Assembly: GCA_020744225.1 (NCBI GenBank)
Contig: JAGMWG010000015.1
Coordinates: 124,001-188,000 of the forward strand
Direction: 5' to 3'
DNA: 64,000 nucleotides
Source: Paraphoma chrysanthemicola
Lineage: Eukaryota; Ascomycota; Dothideomycetes; Pleosporales; Phaeosphaeriaceae
The notes under the pieces are model-generated. The model did not search any database. It was not told the origin of the DNA and worked only from the letters and a program-made list of their open reading frames with translations. Below, piece by piece: positions 22,220 to 32,374 of this stretch (position 1 is the stretch's first letter; every line of letters starts with the position of its first letter). The translations under genes were made by a program, and so were the position numbers.

Positions 22220-22821
22220 CGCGGCGGTCAGGGGCGGCGGTCGCTACCCTCAGGAACTCGAAGACGGGATTTGTTGTGTCGCAAAAGATGTAGCGGGCGA
22301 CATCAGGGCTCGAATGCGGTGCACATGGCAGTCGTCAGGGAAAGGAGTCGCGAATAGGCCCCCAATGCAAGTTTCTCGGGTTCTTGGAAGGAGCGATGTG
22401 AGGCGCAGGAGGATGCCGGCTCCCGCTCTTGGCTGTGGCGCTTCCAGACGGGGCGCCGCATGCATCGCCTGTTGTTTAAGGATGACGTTTGCTCGCTGCG
22501 ACGCTCTCGACATTCTCGTACAATATGTCGCACATGTCGGAGATGAGTAGTTCACAATGCAGGAGAGACTGGACGTCAAAAGACATCATGCAAGGGAGGT
22601 CCAACCGGGTTGGCTCCGCTTGGTAGGGCTTGCGCGGCACTTCGCATCATCGTGGGGCATGGAGTCGGCTTCGCTACCACAAAACCCAACATCGATCGCA
22701 TAGTCGGCCTGGATTTGGTCAAAGTGCTATCACACCCCTTTCTAGTATCTGTACAGGTCGTTTCTTTCGCGGAAATGCGGCGAGGTTTGTTCCTCCATTC
22801 TACAATACATCAATACAAGTC
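22220..22821. other. Intergenic, no gene seen
   Basis: 600 bp between the GT31 start and the next minus-strand stop. A 109-codon minus-strand ORF shows no domain. Confidence 0.45.
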
Positions 22822-23805
22822 TTACATCCCCTCCCATCGAAGCCCCTGACTACTCCAGATTTTCATCACCCAGCACGCAACCACAAGATCTCTTCTCTCC
22901 CTATCTCTCGCCCAAGCTTCTGTAATTTCTATCATCTTCCCATTCTTCCCACTTCTCTCTTCCCTCGCCACAATCGTTCCATCCCCATCCTCCCAAACCC
23001 CCTTCCGTATGCTGTAAAGCAGGATCCTCTCTCCATCAAACGAGGTTTGTGCTCGCCTACTGTGCCGGAGATCTAGGTCAGAATTCCAAGAGTCCCGCCG
23101 GCTATGATCGGACTTGGTAACGTGCCAGATCTTCATCCATGATCCGCCCCAGAGCGTCCGACCGGAAGTGATTTGGATGTTGCCAACGAGATCTGCCTCG
23201 CCGTGACCGTGTAGCTCGAAGGTATCCATGGTGTATAACGTCTCATTATCGTCATACGAGATCTTCGGGGCTCGTGCTGCATGCGCTGCTGGGACGGAAC
23301 ATGCCCGTGTCTCGTTCGGTCGTAGTCTCCTGAGCTTCAACCCTGTTGATTTGCCTCCACGATCTACATCTTGAGCTAATTGGTATCTTGGGAGATTACT
23401 CGTCTTGCTGGCATATATGAATGGTGCTCGAAGCCTGAATGTCCGGGCTTGCGTGTCGATAGGATCGTACCCTGGCGGTGGGAGTGTGTATGACGGTGTA
23501 TACTTCGGCGGCTCGAAAGCTTGTGATCTCCGGATTGCTGACCACGGATCATATTCATAAGCTGGGAATGTGCGAGCTGTCACGAGAGGAAAACGCGCTG
23601 TCGCCCTTCCCGATTGGTCTGCGGTAATGGGTGTGCTCGTGGGCGCTATCAAGTCGTCGTCATGGGACACCACCGATGGTGTTTCATGGGAGTCTCGCCG
23701 AATTTCATCGAACGGATTGATCTCTTCTTGCCAGATGATTGGAGTGTAGTGCGGAAGTTGTCGTTCGCCTTCGCCAGCCAGCGGAGAGTATGGTGGTGCA
23801 GTCAT
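22822..23805 (-). CDS. Conserved fungal protein of unknown function
   Basis: A single exon of 327 residues. The ATG at 23805 is used; the open frame starts upstream with GTG. The N-terminal third is disordered and rich in P, Y and S (PPKYTPSYTLPPPGYDP). The C-terminal part looks folded: FRLRAPFIYAS, KYQLAQD-like RYQLAQDVDRGG, LKLRRLRPNE, YDDNETLYTM, GNIQITSGRTLWGGSWMKIW, GVWEDGDGTIVARE and VACWVMKIW. I recall similar uncharacterised ascomycete proteins with this order of motifs, but no function. No signal peptide or membrane segment. Confidence 0.75.
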   Translation of the reverse strand: MTAPPYSPLAGEGERQLPHYTPIIWQEEINPFDEIRRDSHETPSVVSHDDDLIAPTSTPITADQSGRATARFPLVTARTFPAYEYDPWSAIRRSQAFEPPKYTPSYTLPPPGYDPIDTQARTFRLRAPFIYASKTSNLPRYQLAQDVDRGGKSTGLKLRRLRPNETRACSVPAAHAARAPKISYDDNETLYTMDTFELHGHGEADLVGNIQITSGRTLWGGSWMKIWHVTKSDHSRRDSWNSDLDLRHSRRAQTSFDGERILLYSIRKGVWEDGDGTIVAREERSGKNGKMIEITEAWARDRERRDLVVACWVMKIWSSQGLRWEGM

Positions 23806-25175
23806 TGTGCGCACTCAAAGAATCGGACGCAAAGCTTCGGAAGGCCGGCTTTGAGGCCATCGTGAGGTATTTGAGAGTACGCATCTTGTTGACTGCACCG
23901 CATCAGCAGGATAAGTCATCAGTCGTTGAAAGTGGCCGAAGCGCAATCGTAGCTCGAACAAGCAAGAGCGGTCGTGTGTGCGTTGCACGAGATTGGTAGC
24001 GCGAGCACGTTGGACATCTGATTGGCCGGGTGAAGAAGGTTGGTAAAGAAGGAGCATCGAAGCGAGGGAAATTCAGGATCGGTCAGCAGATGAATCAGCG
24101 TCCACTCAAACGGTGGCTTCAGCTCGAACGACTGTATACGCACAAATTAGAGCCGGAAGTTATATGTCGCTTCGAGCCCATCCAATTTTCAAGTTGCGAA
24201 GAGCGGACTACTTCGAAGGTGCTTGTGAAAACTTCCCGTCACGTGCCTGAACCACGAAGACTAGCGCACCCGCTTTATGAGCTCGGGTGTCTGCATCAAC
24301 TGCACGAGCCCTTCGACCCCATCGCCTCATTCGACTTGCTTTGATGCAAGCGATGGGCATCAACACCCAAGGTTTCCTGTGCATAGCTGCAGCGTCGCCA
24401 TCGTCTCGGCCTGATTGGCCGCCCTGTCTTGCGTCCGAGGGGCGTGTGCATGAAGGGGCGTGAGGGGCAAGCGATGTACGAAGAGGGACGTTCAGCCTCA
24501 TGACTCTAGGCGTGTACTTTAATGGTCGGAAATAGCGCAAACTTCGATGCAAGAAAGTCACCTAGGTACCAAGTCTCCCACGTTCACTTTTCTTCCATTC
24601 ACCCCGAAGTCCTGCGAAGAAAAGTTCAGGAAGAATGGCGCATGCATCATTCAGCGAATCTCACTGGGACTCCGCTGATCTTGCTCACATTCCGTCCGGT
24701 TGCGCCAATACATTACAAGCACTCGACGTTGTGTCGTAAGTATCATTGACCGATTGACCCTCGAATCGTGACTAACAGGTCGGGATGTGGGCATGCGCGT
24801 TGATCTTTTGGAAACTTATGTACATTTCAACCCTATCCCCTTTCCCATCCCTTTAATACTATTTATTGTTCCTAGCTAACGGCGGCTTTCTTATTTTCAA
24901 ATGGGCAGCACCATAGCGATGAAGGGTAAAGGGACCTAGCCCTGGGAGGGGTGAAAACGTGTAAGCGACGCCTCCTGCCGCCCAGCGTCGGTTCTTTTGG
25001 TGAGTGGTAAGTTTCAAGCCTCCTATCACGTTACTTGCAAGCCTCGTCGTATTCCCAGACTGACGTGTACTGCTAGAAGAAACCCTCTGATTCGCCATGG
25101 TGGTGCCCTTCATGTACCAAAGTCACGACCATGCCCTCATCCAATTGACACAGACCTGAAATTATTTCGGCATAT
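23806..25175. other. Intergenic, no gene seen
   Basis: About 1.4 kb with only short ORFs. It must include promoters for the flanking divergent genes. 24990-25080 contains GT/AG-like signals that could belong to a 5' UTR intron of the zinc-finger gene, but this is not demonstrable. Confidence 0.4.
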
Positions 25176-25853
25176 ATGGTTCGCCATCACAGCAATCCAG
25201 GCTCACATAACCACACGGACTCCACGGACTTATGGTCTGGCCACTCAATCGGATTTCCAGCGGCCCAGTCGCCAGAGGACCAAGTCCACGCCAGGAACCC
25301 GTCAATACACGCAGACCTCAATACTGGAGTCTCTCTTACGCCGGATGTTCTGCAGCTAGGGATATTCTCCACTTCACAGCGCCACAGTGATGATCACGTA
25401 GACTTGAGCATCTTGCACCCAGGAACGACCATCGGAAGCGCTGGTAACGCCATGGAAACTTCTCATATGCCGAATCAAGTGTTCGGCTTCGATCCCACAT
25501 TGTACCATAGTCAGCCTGCTCTTCCGCCCAGCATTCCCGTGATGCCAGACCCGTTTGATCTACCGTCTCCTCCAGCGTTCCTGCTCAATTGGTCGGACGA
25601 TTCCACCAACACCGTCCCGTTCCGCGTGGAAACCAAGACCTTCTACATTTGCACCGAGGACAACTGCAACAAGAAATTCTCTCGCCTTCCGGACCTCCAT
25701 CGCCACCATCGCGGAACCCACCAGGACCTTCGACCCTTCAAGTGCCGGGCCCTAGGATGTGAGCGGGCCGAGCGTGGCTTCCCAAGGAGGGACAAGAGGG
25801 ATGTGCATGAGCGAAAGATGCATATTGCCATTGGTGGCGGGTTGTTACTATAG
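25176..25853 (+). CDS. C2H2 zinc-finger protein
   Basis: Probable nuclear DNA-binding regulator of 225 residues in one exon. Residues 1-150 are low-complexity (H, S, D, P) and lack known domains. The first finger is at about 157-181: YICTEDNCNKKF then HRHHRGTH, a C-x4-C-x12-H-x4/5-H pattern. The second, at about 187-214, has FKCRALGCERAERGF and VHERKMH, an atypical C2H2 spacing usual in fungal proteins of this kind. The protein ends just after the second finger. An additional upstream exon cannot be excluded. No target can be proposed. Confidence 0.75.
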   Translation: MVRHHSNPGSHNHTDSTDLWSGHSIGFPAAQSPEDQVHARNPSIHADLNTGVSLTPDVLQLGIFSTSQRHSDDHVDLSILHPGTTIGSAGNAMETSHMPNQVFGFDPTLYHSQPALPPSIPVMPDPFDLPSPPAFLLNWSDDSTNTVPFRVETKTFYICTEDNCNKKFSRLPDLHRHHRGTHQDLRPFKCRALGCERAERGFPRRDKRDVHERKMHIAIGGGLLL

Positions 25854-26115
25854 GATTACGAATTTGTGCTGATTGTTGCTGATTTAGTTTGGGACTGATT
25901 TGACTAGTGTGTCTGGAGTGAATGGAGTTTAGGTCTTGGTATTCTCACGAGCCACTCATGTCACAACGCTGGCACCTCCAAAACAGCGTGATGATGATGG
26001 CCTTCGACTGTCACGTGGCCCTCCGCTACGTGGCTGCATCCGACACTGCCTTGCGTCATCTATTTCCCCCACGTTTCCATTCATCCATCGCCAGTGTTCA
26101 CCGCTATAACAATAT

Positions 26116-27198
26116 TCAGAAGTCTCCTAGCCCATCTGCAGAGCGACTTTCTCCTTTAAAGCTCTGACGCCTCATCCCATCCCACTGCGTATTATTTCCA
26201 CTCCCAGAAGTCACTCTTGTATCTGCACCGAATACCAACTGATGCGATTGCTGCATGTTCATTGTTGGTTGCTGGAAAGGGCTGATGGCACGTCTGCGAT
26301 TCGTCTGGCTGTCACTCATGGTCTCTTGCTTGACTGTTTGTGTTTCTTCGATCTCCGGTTTGACCATCTTCGGCGCATGATGTCCAGAGTTTCGAGCTGG
26401 CGGTGGTAAAGGCTGGCACATAGGGAGCGGTGGAGTGAGAGGCTCTGGGCGCACGCTGGGAAGCTTGGATCGTTGTTGGTGATGACCGTCAGGAATTTCG
26501 ATGAGGTCATGCGACTGCGGTTCGTCTCGATCGACATGGAAGTCAGTGGATCTATTGTGAGTCCCACCATACTGATTCCGTGAGTCGCAGTCAGGCGACG
26601 TCTTTCCCACTGAATGTTCCGAGCTCCTGGCAATGTTGATAGCAGTGCGTGCTTTACCAGCCATACGAACCATCCAGCCGTTCCGAACAGACAAGGCATC
26701 GGCATCGGGTTCAATTGCGTCATCCTATGGCTTCGCAGACTTCTTGTTATGCTTCTGAAGCGTCTTGTCCTTGATGGGCTGATACTCTGGACCTTTCGGC
26801 GCGTCCCGGATTGCTGATTTCTTCTTGACTGTAATTCTTTCTGCTGGCTCGTCATGACTTCCGATGTCTATACCAATGTTGACTCGTTCATACCGCTTGA
26901 CCACCGTCCTACACTGGTCTTTGGACTCGTCCACGATTTGGTAGACTGAGGCTGGCGCAGTCTTGGAGGTACGCATCTTGACATAGCTTGGTGCCTTCGA
27001 AGGGTGCATTGCAGTACATAAAAAGTATTCTTGGCAGTGTCCTTCGATCTTCTGGAGAGCCTGAGAGTGACTCGTGTTCCCACGTCTGAAATAATGATGG
27101 AGTGAAGTGAGTGCGGTTGCGTGCTGAACCATGCGAAGCAGTCTAGCGGCAAAGCCACCACATTTCCATAACCGCCGAGCCCGGATCGCTTTCATCAT
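26116..27198 (-). pseudogene. Possible hypothetical gene interrupted by an in-frame TAG
   Basis: Two ORFs on the minus strand lie in the same frame: 27198-26725 (157 codons, ending KKSAKP) and, directly after the TAG at 26725-26727, an open stretch DDAIEPDADALSVRNGW that runs to 26116. The second part is rich in P, Q and S (PLTPPLPMCQPLPPP, QQPTMNMQQ) and resembles a disordered regulatory tail. Without the stop the product would be about 360 residues. No family is recognised. A CAG-to-TAG transition would explain the interruption; an intron ending at this TAG would need a weak donor. The two ORFs could also be chance. Confidence 0.35.
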
Positions 27199-28508
27199 TT
27201 CGTGAAGCAGTGGCGTTGAAGACGATGGAAGGCATGGCTGGCCTCCACATCTCCTTCTCTTGCTTTAGCAGCAGCAGTTTCTGCTCAAGCTGATTGCAAC
27301 GTATACCTGTATCTCACCCATCCTATTACTTTGCACTCAGGTGTGCACTCCTTATTATGGAGCAATACGTTACTCGGAAGCAATATGCACCCTTCAGCGC
27401 ACACCTGCCCGTGCCATATTGATTTGCGAGCCCTTTTCCGCATACTACTGCAGAGTATGGAACTCTTGCTAAGAATTATTGTGCTCATGGCCCAGCTGTT
27501 GAGCGGCACCATAAGTAATTTTGAAGGTCATTGGCACAATTGCGACTGATGAGATGAATGCTGAGGTGGGAAGGAGCAATGCGGATGAAGAAGGAAGAGG
27601 GCTCCAAGTCTAGTTAGACTGTCTTGGCGCAAGCCAGGGTTCATGATGCCGCCAAACCGTGGCCACAATTACGACGCGACGGTACACTTTACATGAACAA
27701 CATCCAGAGATCATGCTCGAAAACGTTGGTTGCTCCAATGCGCGTGAGTTTGGTCTCTGTGAAGGCTCTCTTGGGCGGTAGCCAGCAATCGTTCGACCTT
27801 TTGGCGCCTCTGAACCGAACTTCTTCCACACAGATCTTCATTGCACGATCATCGACCTACGCCAAGGCGCGTTGCGAGGCCAATGGCGATGGTGCTTGAA
27901 GCAGATCAACATGCGACGAGATGGGTACGTGGGTCAGCTACATTCAGCCATATTTGAGTGCGTTTGGAATTGACTCCGGCTTCCTTCCAGGTCTCAGACA
28001 ATCTCCTTTCGCCTGTCGTCTCAGTACACCCCAAGTCTCTCGATGTTTGCTGTGGAACGTTTCTTCGAAGACCGTTGAACAATGCATTCTGCGGTGCATG
28101 CGTATCTGTGGCGCTAGCGAACGGGTGAGGCGTTCGACATGAAGGACGAGATCCGGCCATCCAGGCTTGCACCCCCTTCTGCCAGATTCACCTCGCCCTG
28201 AGTTTGGTCATGACTTGCCGATAGCCCTAGTTGTGCCCACATATTAATTTAGGACCCCTGCAAGCTGCTATTTTGGCGAAGGCTTCATCTCGTATCCGAA
28301 CTGGACCGTGCACAATGCGGCAAAAGTCAAGAAGGACAAAAGGTGTTTGTTCGCAGCATCTCAGGAGAGCAACGGCCGTTGCCTTCTTCTTCTCATAGCT
28401 CCTGAAGTTCAGTGGTCGTTCGGAGGCACTTAAACAAAAGGAAGACCACATTCTAGAAGACTAGATGCCCACCCAAACGGACCCCTGAACCAATCACTCA
28501 ACTTCGGG
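27199..28508. other. Intergenic, no gene seen
   Basis: About 1.3 kb. ORFs below 100 codons on both strands without domains; the right end is the subtilase promoter. Confidence 0.45.
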
Positions 28509-30021
28509 ATGCATTTCCTCAACCATGTTGCTGTCGTCGCGGTGGCTGCAACGCAGCTCTTCATACTTGCGACGGCGTTCGCACCGCGGGGCACAAATGA
28601 TCTTGTTCCTGGCAGATACATCATTCAGTTAAAGCCCGACACCGATGTTGCGTCCATCGCCGCTCACCACAGCAAGGTCCGGAGTATTCACGCGCGCAAT
28701 ATTGGCCGACGAAGCGGGGATCGCATTTGGGGTGCTGGTAAAGAACGCGAGTTCCAGATTGGCGACTTCAAAGCATACGCCGGCTCCTTCGACAAGACGA
28801 CAATCGAGGAACTGAAGGCACTGGATGAGGTCAGTGTGGACTTGGGTCGAACTACCATTGAGCCTGAAGCTAAGCGACTTGCAGGTGTTGGTGGTCGAAC
28901 AGGATTACATGATGACTACCAATGCTCTTTTGACTCGTAAGTAATGGCTATGGTCGCAGAGATGGAGATACTGACGACAGAGCAGAAGAAAATGCGCCTT
29001 GGGGTCTCGCAAGATTGTCATCACGAGAAAAAGGAGCCACTGCATACTTTTACGATGAAAGCGCTGGAGAAGGGACTTTCTCATACGTTGTTGGTAAGTC
29101 GTTCATGCAAGAACGTTCCAGAAATGCTTGTGATGTGCATGTAATTTCTTGCCCACAACGACTAACCGCTTGTGCGCAGACACCGGCATTCGCACCAGCC
29201 ATCAAGACTTCAACGGGAGGGCAATCTGGGGTTTCAATGCAGTAAGCAACACCACAAACACTGACAACCAAGGTCACGGAACGTAAGTCAAGACTGTAGC
29301 CTCTTCGAAAATGGATGACTGACCGATCAGACATGTTTCCGGTATCATTGGTGGCACAACGTATGGCGTTGCTAAAAAGACAACGCTTGTAGCTGTCAAG
29401 GTATTCGAAGGCACGACAGGCACGGCATCAACCGTCATTGCTGGCTTCGAATGGGCTGCCAATGACATCGTATCGAAAGGTCGCCAAAACACTGCTGTCA
29501 TCAACATGTCTCTCGGCGGCAAAGCTAGTGTGACGTGGGATGCAGCCATCACTGCCGCCTGGGAGAAAGGTGTCTTGGCAGTCGTTGCAGCTGGCAATGA
29601 AGATCGGCTTGCATCCACAAACTCTCCTGCGCGATCGCCGGAAGTCATTTGTGTAGCGAACGCCAAAATTGACGATTCTAGGTACACAGGTCCCTTTGGC
29701 TCGAACTATGGCGATGCCGTAGACATTTGGGCCCCGGGAACTAATATTACCTCGACCTACCCCACGTCTGATGATGCTACAGCCAGACTTTCTGGCACTT
29801 CGATGGCTTCACCTCACGTTGCTGGCCTCGTCTCGTATCTCAGAGGGTTAGAGGGAGCTTCTACCGCAGCAGATGTGAAAGCAAGAGTGTTGGATTTGGC
29901 GACTCCGGGGCTTATTACGGACACCATGAATTCCACGAATCTGTTGGCGCACAACGGCAACAACAAGCAACCCAACAATGGAACGCTCCACGTATCGCGG
30001 ATTTTCCGGGGTAGAAAATAA
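28509..30021 (+). CDS. Secreted subtilisin-like serine protease (S8A, proteinase K type)
   Basis: Extracellular endopeptidase. Four exons: 28509-28936, 28981-29093, 29180-29282 and 29331-30021; introns of 44, 86 and 48 nt all have good GT-AG sites (the second with CTAAC). The product is 444 residues. Signal peptide (VAVVAVAATQLFILATA), then an I9 inhibitor prodomain (GRYIIQLKPDTD), then the mature domain starting near AEENAPWGLARLSS. The catalytic triad is Asp in VVDTGIRTSHQDF, His in GHGTHVSG and Ser in SGTSMASPH; the oxyanion Asn is in AAGNED. After the domain a short N- and R-rich tail follows. Splice phases restore all three motifs, which supports the exon model. Substrate is likely broad. 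Confidence 0.95.
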
Positions 30022-30122
30022 GCAACGCGTGGGATGCACTCATCACATTGGAATTTATGCGCGTTTGACGAGCTTGCGGTTCACATGCCCTGTTTGGGCT
30101 TCCAAATGTACGATCATCTATT

Positions 30123-31379
30123 TCAAGACACTCTCTTTCCTAAATCTCCACCCCTCATGCCCAATCCGTACCCCATCCCACTCAATCTTCCTAATGGCTC
30201 TGCGCTAGTAGGTCTGGCGGGCATCGGTGGACTAATGGCCATTCTTCCACCCCCGTTCCTTGCGAACAATGGTTTCGGTGCATCCAATAGTTGACTAGGT
30301 GTGCCAGTGAACGCAGGCTGCGGGCGCGAAATAATTGATTTATCAAGCCACCCACTTACGCTTCCGAACGTCATCGTCGAGATGCGACGAGCGCGGTTCA
30401 AGCGTGGAGAATATACGCTCGGTGAGATCGGAGGTGTGCTGTGTTTTTTCGGCGCTCTTCGACTGGATTGTCGAGAAAATGAAAGATCCTCAGTATACAT
30501 TGCCACTGGGCTTTCGGGCTTGGAATCATTGCTTTTATACGCGCCATTGTCATTGTCGAGCTCTGGAAAGCTCGAACGACCGTCAAGCTTGCTGTGTCGA
30601 ATCGGAATCTCGTCTATCTGGCGCGCCTTTCTTCTGCGGTACAACAGGAAGATGATACCACATATGATTAGTAGGAAAATGATCGAGCCGAGGGCTATGC
30701 CAATAATGGAAGAGGGTGAAAGCGGATTCTGTGGTTCTGTTCTTTGGAGTTGATTTCCGATGCCTGGTGTGGGTCGGATCGTGAGGGAGGTGAATTGCGT
30801 ACTTGTCACGGTTGAGGGTAGCAATGTCTCGCGTGAAGAGGAGGCTGTTTGGGTCTTGTCTAAGATCCCGGTGGATGTGATCTCCTCATTGAACGATGTA
30901 GCCGATGTGACCGGGGCCGATACTAACGTACTTGACAGCTGCAAGATCGTCGTTGTAGAGGTGACTGGTGTCTCGTCTGTCTGTACCGAGAGTGATGAGA
31001 CCACAGGCGCAGGCTCGTTGCCAGTGTTGCCGAATCGATCAGGTATTGACTGTCGTTGATCAAGACGGGGTACTTGTATTGGGGTTGCTGTAGATAGCGA
31101 GCATAGCATAAGGAGCATGAAAATAGCCATTTGAGGACTAAAGCGCCGTGGAGATGGCAGACACCACCACGCTCGTATTGCAAAGCAGGGGTTGACATCG
31201 TTGGACCGCGCAAGACTGTGTCTCGAAGAGCGTCGTTTTCGTGCTGAGGCCTCGTGTGCCATCCGCGGAGTATCAATGAGCGGCTTCATTTCCGCTGCCA
31301 ATTGATCCCATCGCTTGTCTCTTGGAATTGTTGTTGTTCTGCTCGAGCTGCAGCGTATTAGCAAGGGAAACTTCAGCAT
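30123..31379 (-). CDS. Ser/Thr-rich single-pass membrane protein (mucin-like sensor type)
   Basis: Up to 418 residues in one frame. The hydrophobic run MAIFMLLMLCSLSTATP at residue 84 looks like a signal peptide, so translation could begin at the ATG at 31130, at 31289 (MKPLIDTPRM) or at 31379; I give the longest. A Ser/Thr-rich, presumably O-glycosylated ectodomain of about 120 residues precedes one membrane segment (IIGIALGSIIFLLIICGIIF) with a stop-transfer RRRKAR. The cytoplasmic tail of about 160 residues is rich in S, P and R. This layout resembles cell-wall stress sensors and many unnamed fungal surface proteins; no specific domain (WSC, Mid2) is clear. Confidence 0.75.
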   Translation of the reverse strand: MLKFPLLIRCSSSRTTTIPRDKRWDQLAAEMKPLIDTPRMAHEASARKRRSSRHSLARSNDVNPCFAIRAWWCLPSPRRFSPQMAIFMLLMLCSLSTATPIQVPRLDQRQSIPDRFGNTGNEPAPVVSSLSVQTDETPVTSTTTILQLSSTLVSAPVTSATSFNEEITSTGILDKTQTASSSRETLLPSTVTSTQFTSLTIRPTPGIGNQLQRTEPQNPLSPSSIIGIALGSIIFLLIICGIIFLLYRRRKARQIDEIPIRHSKLDGRSSFPELDNDNGAYKSNDSKPESPVAMYTEDLSFSRQSSRRAPKKHSTPPISPSVYSPRLNRARRISTMTFGSVSGWLDKSIISRPQPAFTGTPSQLLDAPKPLFARNGGGRMAISPPMPARPTSAEPLGRLSGMGYGLGMRGGDLGKRVS

Positions 31380-32374
31380 GAATGATCGCTATATACCTCG
31401 TCTTTCGTGTTCTCTGATGCTGGTTTTTGATAGCTGATCCCTTCCCTACGATTCGGGTGCACTGCGGAGGGGACATTGTGCTGGAATATACCATGTCCTG
31501 GGATATCCTAAATTGACTGCCAGAGAACTCGACTGGAGCCAAACCGTACTGCTCGTGTATGGTGCCCGGGTGTGCCAGGAAGCTCTTTGCTGTCCTATTG
31601 TAAGGTTCTATTCTGTAATTTTCGATGTTCTCGTCAAGTAGAGTGTTCTTTGTAGGAGAAAGGCGAGCCTTCATAAGGGAATAGTCTTGATCACATTCAC
31701 TACTACCTTGACATGTGCGATGGGTGCGGCGCACAGACGCCGTTATCCATTCCTCCGACCCATGGCTTAGAAGGCCATAACACCCAACAGCCGAATATCG
31801 CGAAACAGAAGCCCGGCCGCCATACCCTGGACTTCAGTCGTGCAGCAGCCACAACCGCATGTGGTCGGGATACTCACAAGCACCCTTTCGAATGTCGGGT
31901 AATTCTCACCTTGTTGAAGATCCGGGGTAAGGCTAGATTTCCGGGGTATAGGCGGGCTGCATGAGGCTCGGGAGGACGATCTGCGCCGTGTCGCGTGTCA
32001 TATTTGTAATTATCCGCAGCAAACAGCCGTGGCCGTTCTTGGTCAATGGGATGCGACAACGAAAATGCGCACATCTCCTCAGCTCTTGCGCTCTTTGGAA
32101 TCTCGAAAATCAGTTGTAGGGGTGAATTGCAACATTGTTGTGGTGGTTTACTTGCGCAAGGTCAGAGCGCGGATAGAACTACATCCCGTTCGGCCAAGAT
32201 TTTCTAGGATGATGCATGAACGATCGCTTGTAGAGCGCAATGCTCTCAGAAACGACATGTGCACTACACGGCAGGGTGAGAAGAAACATGGAAACGCTTT
32301 ATATAAGCCGACAGTTCGAGAATCATATTCCTGCGCCGGTAGGAGACAACGGCTTTACACCAACGCCTGTTCTT
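31380..32374. other. Intergenic, no gene supported
   Basis: About 1 kb. A 153-codon minus-strand ORF (31273-31734) overlaps the start of the membrane-protein gene and has no domain; other ORFs are short. Confidence 0.4.

Noticed and set aside
31273..31734. 153-codon minus-strand ORF overlapping the membrane-protein start
   Set aside because: No recognisable domain; overlap with a better gene; no convincing splice to it.
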